Assembly: GCA_037126765.1 (NCBI GenBank)
Contig: JBBCBC010000026.1
Location: forward strand, 11,334,418 to 11,398,417
Source: Stenogyne calaminthoides
Taxonomy: Eukaryota; Streptophyta; Magnoliopsida; Lamiales; Lamiaceae
Direction of reading: 5' to 3'
DNA length: 64,000 nucleotides
Positions within the stretch are counted from its first letter, which is position 1. Each line of letters begins with the position of its first letter. The position numbers were made by a program, and so were the translations under genes. The notes beneath the pieces are model-generated. The model saw only the letters and a program-made list of their open reading frames with translations. It searched no databases and was not told where the DNA came from. Below are positions 9,313 through 22,700 of this stretch, piece by piece.

Positions 9313-12300
9313 GTTGCCCCTCAAGTTGAGAGGTCACATGCTTGCATTGGGGCCTTAACTTAACTTGTCTTCCACCCGAATTGTGGCAGGTCGGCACAAA
9401 GGACTGTTGAGGGGAGTTGTAATCCTCAGGCAGGCAAATTGTCGCCTCGGTTATACGAATCGGCATGTCAGTCTGACCTCGGATTTGTGGATTTGAAATG
9501 ATGGTGTGACAGGCCGATGACGTGAGGCGCCGTGAGTCGCACCAATGGGGAGTCGTGGTGTCGTCCACTTTTATGCCCCAACCTCCGAGGAGCGAGTTGA
9601 CCAGCCGCCTCCGGGCATGATAGCGGTGAACGAGCAAACCATGGAGGCTGGGGTTCGATTTCCTTTGCATCCGGCCATCTCGCACCTATTAGTGGCTTGG
9701 AATCCGAGTTTGACCCAGATTACCCCAAATTGGTGTAGTTACATTATCTCCACCATGATCGTGTTGGGGCAAGTTCGGTTGTATCGATTGCTGAGTCTGG
9801 GAGAGATATCCCACTTGATGTCTCCTATTGCCCAACATGGAGGTTATAATGTCGTGCGCCTCCGCAAGGGAAAAGAGCTAGTGAGTTGAATTCCGAATAA
9901 AGTGGATGGATGGCACTAGAGGTGGTGGTTTGTTGGAGGGGCCTGGGAGTCGGTTGATCCTTCGAGCACCATGTCTATCATGTTGGTGTATACTGTAAAG
10001 CAAACTTTTAGTGAGCATTTGTGGATGTATATTCAATTTCCTTATTATCTGAAATAAATGGTTTTTCACATTATTGCATTCTTATAAATTGCTTATGTGT
10101 TTGCTTATCTTATATTGTAGACAATGTGGTGGGTTTGTAGTCACACAGAAGATCACATCGTCAAGTTCCTTATAAGATATAAACAGTATTCACAACTAAG
10201 ATAGTTCTAGACATAACTATTGGTTTAAGTTGTAGAATAAACTTGTTGGTGGCTTGTCTTGACAATTATTTTATACTAGTGCGCTATGTCGCATTGAATG
10301 AGTCACAGATAAGACATGTTCTTCTATTCTGATTGTTATGAAGAACTAGAGGTCTTGGTGACTTTTATTATTCTTAACCCTAAGTGTGGTATTTAGATAT
10401 GTGGGGTGCTTGTTCACTGCTTTGATTTACTATAGGTGAGAATCTTGGTAGATATCTCATACTTCGTATTTTGGGTAGTGACATCGCTCGCATGATATCT
10501 ATTTATTGTCATTGTGGCACCGTGTCCTGGACATCCAGGATGATGACGTCCCCTTGAGGAAACTCATAAAGGATTGTCGTATTAAACCCTGCAGGTGGAT
10601 TTACTCCTTACGACAACAAGATTGAGTGGTACTACTCAAGGAATAATAGATATTAATTAATTAAAGCAGTCAGAAGCTTTAATAATTAATGGACGTGTGA
10701 TATCTTTAACACGGGGAATTATAAAGTCTAATAGAAACCCTGATTCAGTTCGGGATAGGACAGGAGTGTAACGTTAATTTTCTAGTGGGATGAATTAATG
10801 CTCTCGGGCCAAATTAATGTTCTGGGCTGAACATAAGATTATTTGGGCCCAAAAGAAGCCCAAACCCTATACCTTCTAATTGATCCCTAGTCTGGACCAC
10901 GAAACCTGAGGAGTATAAATAAAGGGGCCTGGTTTCGTCTAAAACTCTAAGCACACGAAATCTGAAAATGCAGCAGCTTGGCAATTAGGGTTTTTACGGA
11001 AACAAAACAGGAGGCATCCTCTCCACGTTCGATAGATTGCTGTCCACTCAGCATTCAGACGAGGCTGGGAAACAAACTAGAAGATCTGTAGTGGAATCAA
11101 CGCCTCGATCTTCAAGGGTAACGAATCTAAACCTTTTGCTTTAGACACATGTTTAGGTTTTAATTTTAATACGTATACGTTTGGCATCCAATAATGATCC
11201 TGGGTGACGGATCACCTTCACCGGCGTGATCCATCATGTCCATGTTCATACATGTTATGCACACCAACCTGAGAATGGTAAGCTTTTAATTCTTCACGTC
11301 GCAATTGGTACTGATCTAATTCTTTTTCTATTCTGCAGTGGTCAAGCCCCGACCGTCCGAGCTATATTGGGACTTTATCCAGGCATTTGCCGGAACACAC
11401 CTGCGAGCTTACGAGACGTCAACACCCTGAACACCGAGCTTAATCGACTTTGAGCCGAGCTGTACACTTATCCTCGTCATCTGAATATACTATGTAAGTC
11501 TCTTTATTTGGACAAGTTACCTTCGTGTGATGACTATTGATTTGCGATCTAAACGACCTTTATCTCTCATGGAAGTTCCCAATCACCCAACTTATTTTTG
11601 TCAACCATTTGCTCCTGTGATGGCTACCCAGAAGAAGTCCGTGCTGGGTTCAATGAAGAGAATTACGCCTGTGAGTGCTCCTCCTCCAGATCCGACCCCT
11701 ACTGGCCCTTCTGCCATCGAGAAGGGGAAGAAGAAGGCCAAGGGGCCGATCCCGTCAGATTCCGAGCCCACTCGGAAGAGATGAGGGAGGAGACCGGCAC
11801 CCACAGGTCGATGATAAATCGGGGGATTGGCGGATCGCCCCTCAGCTCAGCTCCCCAGCCCACACCTGACCCGAAAGGAGGGCGTCATCCTAAGGATGGC
11901 TCCTAGATGGGCTGGGATGTAGATCGGGTCAAAGAGTAAGTTTAGCTTACTTGTGTTTTTCTCATGTGTCATCTTTGCCTTGTTCACTAATGCCCTGATT
12001 TTCTTGCAGCCCGGACTATATGCCCGACAAATTCTCCCCGGAGGTCCTGAGCTTCTTAAAGTTGGGCGGGTTAGACCTGGAGGGACTCCCCGATGATTGG
12101 ACGACATATCTCCACCAAGCTATCCATAATTTGCCTCGGGGGTGGACGAGAGAGGATCACAACAGTGCCGCCCGGCAGAAGGTTACGGGAAACTTGTACT
12201 CGACCTTGGTCCACTCTTACAAGGCGACACTTTTCCTGGAGAAAACTAGTGCCCAGCTGAAGTCCGAGCTCAAGAGCCTAATGAGGTCGCGGGAGAGGGT

Positions 12301-12691
12301 CGCTGACTAGGCCATGTAGATAATCAATGGGGCGAGATCCAGAAAAAGTTGGAGAAGGCCAATTTTGAGCTAACCTGGAAAGTATCTGACCTCGAGGGTT
12401 GCCTGGGCGAGGACGGGGGTCAACTGACGACTGAGAAGGCGACCATTACTCGGATAGAGGGGGAGCTGGCTGCGGCTAAGGGGGAGTTGGCTGCCAAGGT
12501 GGCCAAGTTCAAGGAGGTCAAGGAGATGAACGCCAGCTATGACTATGTCATGGCGTTTGCAGGGGCCATCCGCATCTTCCGCCGCACGAATTCCACAGGC
12601 GACCTCTCCGAGATTGTCACTGAGCTAACCAAATATGTCTGTGACAATCCCATCGACCCAACGTCCTGCTAGATATCAAGGACCTGGAAGG
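9313..12691 (+). pseudogene. Antisense accessory gene of Tat-like element 2, copy 2 (interrupted)
   Basis: Homologous to 7,852-6,505 but longer. The upstream leader aligns (9,313-9,555); a deletion then removes the N-terminus and start codon. Coding resumes with VVHFYAPTSEERVDQPPPGM and AGVRFPLHPAISHLLVAWNP (9,560-9,700). After an LTR-like insertion at 9,981 it continues through introns at 11,278-11,338, 11,494-11,575 and 11,936-12,009. The last part (12,010-12,691) encodes PDYMPDKFSPEVLSFLKLGG and a coiled-coil region rich in Leu, Glu, Lys and Ala (LTTEKATITRIEGELAAAKG). That end matches the long coiled-coil tail usual for Transposase_28 proteins. Frameshifts lie near 11,790, 12,310 and 12,660. 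A family-C copia insertion cuts it at 12,691. Confidence 0.6.
9981..11226. mobile_element. LTR-like insertion in the second Tat accessory gene
   Basis: Comparison with copy 1 shows the exon is split here: homology stops at TCGATCCTTCGAGCACC and resumes at 11,232 with CATGTTCATACATG. The insert begins TGTTGGTGTATACTG, similar to the reverse-complement start of the solo LTR at 17,496-19,195 (TGTTGGGGTTATACTG). It shares composition with that family, including paired TTAATTAATTAAAG and TTAATTAATGGAC words. A TATA-like TATAAATAAAGGGG occurs at 10,912. The exact right end and the target duplication are unresolved. A related solo LTR is most likely. Confidence 0.5.
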
Positions 12692-14277
12692 TGTTGGAAT
12701 TTAGAGGCATATAAACACGTAATACATGCTCAGCGGAATTAAGTAGTTCACCAACAAAGAACAAATAATTGCATAATTAAATGCGGGTAACGTAAACAGA
12801 ATTCTTACAGCAATTCATACACGGATTCCTCAACTATGGTATCCACGTAACAGTCGTTTACTAACTCGCACAGATCTGCCAACGTTGAATCCCCGAGATG
12901 AATTTGCTAGGAAAATTCTAACTTAGAGATTTTATGGAGAAATATGAAGTCTTGTATTATGAATTCCCAAAAGCTCATATATATAGGGGAGACCCAGCTT
13001 ATATCTTAAGCTAACCTGATTAGGAAATAAAATCCCTAATCTTGTAAATTAAATCCCATAGATTTAATTCCCATATACAAAAATCTCTACGAATTTGATT
13101 TCCATGTATATCAAATCTCTACGGATTTGATTCCGTATATATCAAATCCCATAATAATATTCCATATATTATTATTGGGAATCCTATTTAATTAAATAGA
13201 AATAATAATTAATTCTAAATATAATTATTATTATATTCTCCATAAATTAAATATTAATATCCAATATAATATTTAATCAACCAACTATAATTAATAAACA
13301 ACCATTACTTGTTGTGTGGCCCATAGGCCCTCATATATCGAGCGATTAGTCAAACTAATGGTCTTAATTGAACCCTAGATAATAAATCAGACATTCTTAA
13401 TATATGAGGTACGTTGCGAGAAAATGTGCAACTACCTGTAACTGAAACATGGGTTATTATGATAACCTCCATTCATTCGCGAATACTCGACTAAATCTTG
13501 AACATGATGAAGTGTCTATTCAAATAACTTAATCATTTTATCTTCAATCACAAATTGATCACTTATGTCACACTTGGCCACAAAGTCTCAGTTGACGTGT
13601 ATCGGCCGATGACTTAGATCCAATTATGATGAGAAGATGAGTATTCTCTCTAAATCCACATTGAGGAATGAATCATATTCTTGGCTCAACTACCACGCAC
13701 GTGCATTTCGTGATGAACCCAATCCAAGCCATATCTACCCATAGAAGGGTGCAAGCGTCGGTCATGGTCAAAGTTCATCACTCCACACATGTCATGCGTA
13801 TTGACCTCAAGTCAAAGGAGTATCTCATCGCTCCCACTAACCGAGACAACCTTAGACACATATTGTGGAATTACATCAAACGGTTTCTTGGATGGGTATA
13901 CCAATATCATCTAAGGTATTTGTGCATCCATCATGAGATACCTAGTATCTCGTAGTAAGTGAGATCTTACTACACTCTCTAAGAGTATGATGCAGATCGC
14001 ACACCAATCGTAATTGCATCATCAATATCCAATTCTTGATGATCCTTTATCGGGTCCATTTGAGAATCATGCTTAAGTCATATGAGTTCTCAAACCTCAA
14101 TGACAACAATGACTCATGGGAACACTTGCATGAATAAATGCAAACAATCAAACATAATATTCAAACAATTGTATTGCCATACATTAATAATAAATGAACT
14201 ATAATATTAAATCAAACTGAATATCATCGAGTATTATGTCCTTACAATAGATTGTCTCTTGAACACTAACACTAACA
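12692..14277 (-). repeat. LTR of copia C2
   Basis: 1,586 bp, starting on the minus strand TGTTAGTGTTAGTGTTC and ending ...AATTCCAACA. It has the same length as the 5' LTR of element C (39,612-41,197) and aligns along it. The polypurine-like AAGTGGGAGTT immediately precedes it on the minus strand. A TATATATAG box is near 12,980. Confidence 0.85.
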
Positions 14278-14289
14278 AACTCCCACTTG

Positions 14290-15396
14290 GACTAGAGTCA
14301 ATCACCTACATGTCTAACCCCTAGACCATCAAATGTCTAGTGTGTACATGAACACTCAGTGTTTTGGTGAAAGGATTTGCCAAATTAAATATGTGGGAAT
14401 ACGTTCTAATTCTACTTCTCTTATCGTCATGATCTCTCGTATCAAATGATAAGCCTGGGTACATGCTAGCTTCTGTTGTTTATCTCGGTTCCTTTGCTTG
14501 CGCAATCACATCAGCGTTGTCTCAATACTACTTTATTAGACAACTGGCACTCAGAACTACCCCTCGTTCTCTCAAGAACTATAAAATCAAGACAACCTCC
14601 ATGAGGCTTCTGACACAGCAATGTACTCAGCTTCGGTTGTTGAATCTGCGGTCGTCTCTTGCTTGGAACTATTCCAACTGACCGCCCCATCATTGAGAGT
14701 GAAACATAACTTGATTGTGATTTGTAATCATCACAGTCGGATTGAAAACTTGCGTCAGCGTAACCAGTTACTACTAATTCTGACTGCCCATCTCAGACAA
14801 GAAACACAATTTAGTTCATCTAAAATACTTTAGAATGGTCTTGATAGCAATCCAGTGAGAGTCACTTGGATTCTGTTGGTATCTACCAGTGATGCTGACA
14901 GCATAGGTCCACATCGGGCCTAGTGACCCAATTGTAGATGCATATGGGACATCGTTCATGTGCTTGATATCAACTTCACTAGAAGGAAAATCCTTATTTG
15001 ACAGCTTTATCCCATGATTTGCCGGTAGAGACCCTCTCTTAGAGTTCTCCATCGCAAAACGCTTCAACACCTTGTCTACATAGGTGGACTGTGACAGCCC
15101 CAACATCCTCTTGGATCTATCCCTGTGGATCATGATCCCTAGGATGTAGCAGGCTTCACCAAGACCCTTCATCATGAATGTCTTTAACAATCAATCTTTA
15201 ACGGACTGCATTAACGGGATATTGTTTCCCAAAATCAATATGTCATCGACATACATGATTATGAAAACAATATTCTTCTTGCTGCATTTACGATAAATGC
15301 AAGGATCTTCCAAGTTTCTGATGAAGTCAAAAGACTTGATAGCTTCATCAAATCGGATATTCTAACACCTAGAAGCTTGCTTCAATCCATAGATGG
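14290..15396 (-). pseudogene. Copia C2 pol, C-terminal reverse transcriptase and RNase H
   Basis: The frame contains the catalytic MYVDDILILGN (about 15,255), then CYILGIMIHRDRSKRMLGLS and STYVDKVLKRFAMENSK, typical of copia reverse transcriptase thumb and connection sequence. A degenerate RNase H domain follows toward 14,290. The N-terminus stops at YGLKQAS, where LTR B begins. Indels disrupt the frame at 15,190 and 14,820. Integrase, protease and gag are absent. Confidence 0.8.
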
Positions 15397-16258
15397 TGTT
15401 GGTCTTGGTGTAAACGAGTCTCACACATGTATGGGGGGTGGAATACAAGTGTACAATGATTTTTCAAACTTTTCACAAACTATGATCAGTGAGTCAGGTT
15501 ATCCTGAGAAATAGCCCTGAGAAGCACAAGATGCCCTAAGTCAATGTCTACTGAGACAATAACCCTGAGAGGTTTTCAGAAGCTTCAGATTAGCTCAACT
15601 GATATGAGGTTTTAAAACAGAGTCCTACGAAGCTTGGATTAGATAACTATCTTACTGAATATCAGTTGAGTTGCTCAGTTTGACAATTATCTATTCTAGC
15701 TTATCAAGAGTGGGGAATGTGTAGGCCCTAAGTTTATACTCGTTTTATATTGCTGAAAATATCTTAGGTTTTTAGCAAAACAGTGGTTAAGGCAGTGATC
15801 ACTTTAATGCAGATTCAGAAGTTTGATTCCTACTGAGTATCAGAAAACTCAGTATGCTTTCAGTGAAAATATGCAACATACTCAATGCAAAGCAGAAAGC
15901 AAATAACACAATGACTTATAGTGGTTCGAGACTCAAGCTCCTACGTCCACTCTCTCTGATCCTCAGAAAAATTCCTTAACTCACTACTACTCCTACCTCA
16001 AGCTTTTAGACTGAACCCAACAACTTACTAACTTCCTTCTACGAGCTTTTAGGCTGAACTACACTGCAACTTACTAACTCAAACTCACACAAGCTTTCAG
16101 ACTGTCACAAGCAGCTTACTAACTTCTTCTCTAGAGTTTTCAGGCTGAACTCAACTGCAGCTTACTAACTCTTTACAACTCTCACTTTCCAACAATCACA
16201 CACACAAACTACCTAAGCAATAGGTTTTGGGTTTGGTTGTTTTCCAACTAAGGTGAGT
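15397..16258 (-). repeat. Truncated copia LTR, family B
   Basis: Begins TGTTGGTCTTGGTGTAAACG on the plus strand and aligns with the first 860 bp of the element-B LTRs at 24,963 and 37,122, including the AGTCTCACAC...GTATGGGGG block. It interrupts the pol frame of C2 and is itself cut by the end of element A's LTR at 16,259. Its remainder is not found elsewhere in the window. Confidence 0.75.
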
Positions 16259-19200
16259 TGTCTGTAGGTCCCCGAACGGGTTTTAGTGTGGCAGAAGTCT
16301 AAAGGGGAGGGGTGAATAAACTTCTGAAACTTTTTCGTGGGATCAGGTGTGATAAGAAATTTACCTGATTAGGGTGTGAGTGAATCAATTTGTACTGATA
16401 TCCAACTTACTGATTGCTTGAGAGCAGATCAGTTCGGTGTCTATCAGTTTAACTGATGTGCGGAAGATAAGTTTAACCCGTGTGAAAACCGGTTTACTAA
16501 ATCAGGTTCTAAGTAATCTATTTCAGATCAGATGACAAAGTGCCAAACTGATCAGATCAGTTGCTTGGTGCAAATCTGATCCAGACTTAGAATATGCATG
16601 TAAAACTTAAACAGGTAGTGTGCAAGATGTGTAAAGCAGATAAATGCACACAAGGTTTATAGTGGTTCGGACAACTTGTCCTACGTCCACTCTTTCCTAT
16701 CAGTAGGGGCACCAACTAACCAATTGGACTTAGATTAATGTGTTAGTCTAACACAGTACAACAAATATTTCAAGAGTTCTCACTCAACCAATCCCAGAAG
16801 TCAGAACTAGAAACCCTAGTCTGAAATCTTGCTAAACAAACTTAACGTAACACTTGGTTTGGGTATAAGATTTGTTTTGTTCCAACTGGAAATCTATCCT
16901 AGTAATTGGGTAGCCTAAGGTTGAAGGATAAGATTTCTATGCTAAGAACTATGGGATGAAGACTTAGAAAATATTCTTCAATTTGTGTGTTCTTGCGAAA
17001 ATTGTGGATAACTTGAGCTTGATGATAATTTCCGTAACCTTACTATGAAGGTTTGATCCCATATATATAGGCACGAAATCGAACTAGCCGTTGGAGAACA
17101 ATTCGAATTTTGGTTTATTTTAGGTAGGTTTGCAGGCTTGATTTGACGTGCGCAGAGGCGGCATGGCCGAAAGCATGTAAGCTTGTTCTTTCTAGCCGTT
17201 TGACTCTGAAGCACTTCGTCCTGCAATGTCAACTCCGTACAAACGTGTTTTGCTCTCATTGGCTATCAAGTACACTTATTCATTATTTGATTTACCAACT
17301 TAGGTTGACATTCTTCTTGCCAGATTAACTCGTATGATTTGGTGAACCTTCGGTTGTCACCTGATTGAGCTGACCTGATCAGTTCAAACTGATCAGTCTA
17401 CCTGATTGAGTCTTCTGATGCAGGTTGTCTTAGCACAACTAGCAGACTCTTCTTTGTTCTTCTGATGTAGGTCTTCTGGTCTTATTACCTGGTGGTGTTG
17501 GGAAATTTGGGTGCCCGGATCTATTCGAGATAATTTTTAAATACATATTTAAATTAAATAAATAATTACTAACATGAATTAATCCTAAATCAATTCAACA
17601 TAATAATTAAACAACATGCGTACTCATAATTCACGTAAATCCTAAACATGCGGAACTAGGAGTTACGGGATTACTAACCTCTTGTAGAGACAAGCTTTGA
17701 GACGATGGATCAACCCAAGAGCCTTCCCAAATATATCCCCAAGTCCACGAATGTAACCCGGTGGGAGGATTTGCACGAACGATTTTAATGGGAGAGAAAT
17801 TAAATATTTTGCTACCACCTTTGTGGATTTCTAATATTTTCAACACATGGAATTGCACTTGGGAATGAAGAGCTCATCCCCTATAAATAGGGAGGAGGGG
17901 GCGAAAATTAGGTCTAGGAAAATAAGGAAGAAAATCTTTTCTTGGTCTCCAAGAAATCTTGAATATATCTTCTATATTCTTTTCTCCTTAATTAAATTTT
18001 CCATAAAAATCTCTTCCCCTCTTCTACCTCATAATTTTCGAAAACTACAATATTAAAGGAGTCATGATTTGACTTCTTGAATTTATGAGATAATTATGTA
18101 TTCCTACAATAATTATCTCTTTTCATAAAATATCTACAAGAAAATCAAGACAATCTTTCCTTCCTTTTAATATACAAATTTTCGAAAATCTTGCTTGGAA
18201 ATATAGCAAGATTATTTTCTTCTCTCTCTCATTAATTGGACTTTATTTTGGGCTATTTGAGGGGCCTTTAGGAGAATTAAGATTGGATCTTCAATGGACT
18301 ATGAAGCTTTAATATTTGGGCCAAATATTATTCAAGTCCATTAATATTAATTTACTCCACTATAAAATTAATATTGAACTATCCATCTTAACCCATATTA
18401 CGATTTCACATATAACATGGCTCCCAGTCATTATTTCCCGCGTTTAAGATTATATTAGTCCATCAATTAATTAAGCCACTGAACAAACTTTATATTAATT
18501 AACTTCTTTGTCCTTGGAGTAAAGATAGCTCAACATTATTATCCATACCGGAAATAAATTTCCACTTGCAAGATTTGGTATGATAAAGGATATGAGCCCA
18601 CCAAGGGGACAAATCAAGCAAGACGTACTTGCACGCGATTCTCCGTATTAAATGTCAGCAATCGTCATGTAATTAATAATATTGCCCAATATATAAGATA
18701 TCGAATCGCATTGACTCTCTTCCCATCATAAATCAAAGAAATAGTTATTAATTTCACACGATCCTATTTAAGGGACGGAGATTAAGAAATAACGCACCAC
18801 TGAGGTCTAATTCTTGTATATTCAGTACCAAAGAATTTGTCCTCCTGTAGGTCCTCATTCAACGCACCTAAATGCGCTAGTGTGATCCCTTGGTCAAGAC
18901 AAGCCAATCTGGGTCTCACACTTCAACTGTTCATGATGGTTCGTTCATTTCCATCTGGGTTGTGAATTTGTACTTTAATTACGAGGGCTGTTAATTTGAT
19001 CTTCAATGATCGGATATCACCAAATTAACTACAACGTAGTACGTACTGTCTTATTGAATGGGTTTGCAATAAACATATATAACATTCATTCATATTTAAT
19101 GCAACAGTGATTAAATAATTTATTTCAGTAAATAAATAAGAAACTTTAGTTTGGTTATACAAAGTAAAAGCATACTTTTCAGTATAACCCCAACAGGTGG

Positions 19201-19493
19201 TCATCTGATCTTCAGGTCTTCCGAGTCTTTTGCATGTTACCTGATCTTCTTATCTTCACCTGATTGAATGTCTAGATGATCTTTTGATCTTCTAGTCTTC
19301 TGATCTTCTTCAAGACTTAACCTATACATATTGAGTTCCCCCTCAATATGTGACCTATCTATTACATCAGTTATCTATATATCTCAGCTGGTCATCCTAT
19401 CCTGATTTCTAATTCATCAGTCAGCTAACAGGTCTGACTGGTCCTATTACATCTATTTTGGAACTTCCATCAAAGCTACAAATTTTCCAACAA
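16259..19493 (-). repeat. 3' LTR of copia A
   Basis: Minus strand starts TGTTGGAAAATTTGTAGC at 19,493, right after the purine tract CAAAAAGGGAGAAAT, and ends ...GGGACCTACAGACA at 16,259. Without the solo LTR inserted at 17,496-19,195 and its duplicated 5 bp, it is about 1,530 bp. It is rich in CTGATCTTC/GATCAG words. It abuts the interrupted family-B LTR on the left. Confidence 0.75.
17496..19195. mobile_element. Solo LTR (family S), 1,700 bp, with perfect target duplication
   Basis: Runs from TGTTGGGAAATTTGGG to ATAACCCCAACA and is flanked by GGTGG at 17,491-17,495 and 19,196-19,200. Family-A LTR sequence continues on both sides. No internal region, primer-binding site or second LTR is present, so it is a solo LTR left by recombination. 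A TATAAATAGG box lies at about 17,882 on the plus strand. Related copies are at 57,575-59,090 (plus), 59,779-60,880 (minus) and probably 9,981-11,226. Confidence 0.92.
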
Positions 19494-19710
19494 TTTCTCC
19501 CTTTTTGATGGAACCAAAATAGTTTATCAGAAAAACAGATAACCATAATGTAAATAACGAAAACAATAGTTCAGAAGACAATGAGAGGTTGTCTTAGGAT
19601 CAGAAAGGCAGAGCATTATCATTAATGATAAGCAGATTACAAGTACATGTGAAAATGAGCAAGCAGTTACCTTTCTATCTTATCCTATCAGCAGTCTTCT
19701 GAACCAATCT

Positions 19711-22700
19711 TCAAAAAGAGAACCTCTGGAGATCTTCTGGAATAGCAAAAATCTTGTACATTCTTTGCAGTAAGGCTTCCAGTCTATCTCTTTCAATGAT
19801 GTATCCTCTCTTTGAAAAGTCGTAGAATAACTTCTTGAAGCAAACCGGGTCGAGAGTATTGTTAGATCAAAGAAGCGGAATCATAGTTTCAAATCTAGGT
19901 GCAGAAGGCATCAAGGTCATGATCTTGCCTTCATGCATCAAAACCTTATAAAAATTTTCATATTTTGTCTCTATCCAGTTTAGAAACTCAGCATCGAAAA
20001 CACCTTGATCTATGTGTTTTGGTATCTTCTGTAGGATGTAAACATCACTTAACCAATCAACCTTGATCTTGTGCCATTCTGGAATCAGATCTTGTCGTGC
20101 TACCAGAATACCTTCTACCTCTTCAGGTAAAGCTCGTTCTTCCCAGGCCATCTCTTCTGCAGCAGCATCTTTCTTATTTTGTCTCCTGACATAAGTTCTG
20201 CTCAACCCTGCAGCATCAGCAAGCTTCTTTCTCTTGATGGCAGCATCAATGACTCTCTGTCTCATTTTCTGTTATTCTTTCTGTGCAGTTGTCATCTGCG
20301 ATTGAGATCGAGTCATAATTGGCTTCTGAATCGGCTTCTTTGCCTGTTTGGCTTTCAGTTGCTTCCTCTCTTCAGCTTCTTTTTCCGCAGTTTCTTCCTC
20401 ATGCAGCTTCCTTGCCAGTTCAAGACTCTTGGCCTGATCTTCAGAATCGAATCTTTTCTGAACAGTTGATTAAAAATCTTCAATTTTGTCAACCCTTGTA
20501 ACCAGTTCACCAAGGGAAGACTTCTGTTCAACTATGGATTTATCTTGAATTTCCAACAATCTGCTGTGTTCTTCAATTTATTGGAACATGTCAGCTAGCT
20601 CCGTATCTGGAGCCTCAGCAGTTGTTTTCTCCACAATGGCAAGTGTTAAATCCTGGACACATGAAGTTGTATCCTGTTTTTCTGGTCCTTCTTCTCCCTT
20701 TTTGGTTGCATCAAAAAGGTTCATCAGACGAATGTTTAGGGCTCTGAACTGACTCATTTCCTCTTCCATCAGTTCTTCGACAGCCAAAGGGGTTATCTGA
20801 ACAGTTTAAGATGTGGGCGCAGGTCCTAGAATCCTGTTCAAAGAAGATTCCAGAGACTTTCTGGCCTTGCTCATGGAGCTTTCAAACCTTCTCCAGGCAG
20901 CGTAAAAAATCGTATCAGATTCTCCAAGGAAGAATAAACACTCTCCAAAAGGGTTCCAATATCAGAAAGAATGGACACTTCAGCGGAAGTTTATCTGTTA
21001 GTGGATCTATGCGCTTTATCACTATTCCAGATATTTCGTCATGCATGTGTAGCAGCTTGTCGATTATCACCTTTCGTTTTGCTTCAACTAGTGCCTGCTT
21101 TTCTTCTCTGAGTCTATTCATCAGGTTTGTTGCCATACTGTTGAATTGAGAATCAGCAGATGCCTTCACCCCATCTTGAATAGTCTTCGAAAGAAGATCT
21201 AGGGATTCAGCAGAAAGGGCAACAACATGTCCAGATGTTGATGCCTCGCCAGTTAGGGTCTCATTTGCAGCACCCTGGACTGGTTCATCGGCAGCTTGCT
21301 CATACTCCAAGTAATCATGAGCAAAAATTTCCTCCCCTTCAGAAATTCCAAGTTTATGATGCACCAACCATCTAATATCCTCATCAGATGCCAACTCCGC
21401 AGCACTTGAAACTCCAGCATTCAACTTGGACCTCTTCTCCAAATCCACAAAGTAATCAGACTCCAAGGCTTCCATCAGAATGAGGAAATCCTCAATGTCC
21501 TTGAGTCTGATATCCCTTAGAAGACGATATCCTCCATCTGCTATCTAATCCCCTAATGGTTAACTAGATCAGGAAAATTCCTGTCCAGGTAAGCCTTCAT
21601 CTCTCTCCTTAAGAAATACACTGTTGAGTGTTCTTGTTCAGGTGATTCCAGGATAGTCTTATTGTTGAATGGATTATGAGAGATAGAGACAAACATGTCC
21701 TCTTTCTCTTCTTCTTCTTGCACTGTCTGTTTAGGTTCTGGAACAGGTGGGATCACTTCTAATGGTTTCTCAGGTGTGGGTGTTGGAGTTTGTGGTTTGC
21801 TGGCCGTGGGAGGCTCAGATTAAGGCTGGGGTTCTGCAGATGGAGTTTCTGCAGGTGGGGTTGGCTCATATGTGGGAATTTCTGGTTGAGCTGGGGTTAA
21901 TGTGAGAGTGGTTTGTCTAGGGGGTGAAGGTAGGGTTATTTCTGATTGTGGTGATGGGGGAGTGGGTGATCTGGGTAAGTGAGTAGCTTCTCCTCCTTTA
22001 AATAGATAACTCAGGTGAGTAGATTTAGATGGTTCTGACTCATCCTGGGCCTCTTCCAGCCTTTCCTCCTCTTCTCCACCTTCACCTTCTTCATCTCTAG
22101 CAATGGCAACAACTTCTATCTGACCAGCTTATGCTTCTGCTGTCAGATCCCTTCCCGTGCTAACTGTGTGCTCAGAGCTCACACCAGTCTCTCCACCAAG
22201 TTCCTTCTCAACCTGCTCCTCAGGTTGCTCTCCACCTGATTCCAGGATTTCCACATCACTATCTTCATCCTGCAGGCCTCCTGATGGCATCCCTTTCTTC
22301 TTTGGAAGCATTGCAGTGAGCTTTCCTTTGCCTTTTCTCACTCGCATCTTCAGTTGTGCGAGCAGACTTGGTTGTCAACTGCTTCGGCTGACCCTGTGCC
22401 TCAGATTGCACAGATGAAGCATGTGCCTTGTCTTTCTTTGTGTTGGGCACGTAGGGGACAGGGTCATCATCTCTTTGGCCTGATAACTCTTCATCTTTTG
22501 AGAGAAGAGCCTTGAACTTTGGCGGATAAGCCTTTCTGCCTTGTTCTGACCATCTGTAGTCAGAAAGCTTATCATCTTGGATGATGGAGACTTTGTGGAT
22601 GTTGCATATTTTCTTGGACAACACCACATGATTCTTCTTATCGATCATAAATTTTTTCGTCTCCTGCAGTAGCCTTTGCTTGAACAATCCTAACCAGTTC

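Larger units (their letters stand above)
12692..15396 (-). mobile_element. Truncated copia element C2
   Basis: A 3' half-element of family C, inserted in the Tat accessory gene at 12,691 (flank GAAGG). It comprises a full 3' LTR (12,692-14,277) and the C-terminal pol region (14,290-15,396). The 5' half is missing because the pol frame is cut at 15,397 by a family-B LTR. It is the same family as elements C and D. Confidence 0.8.
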
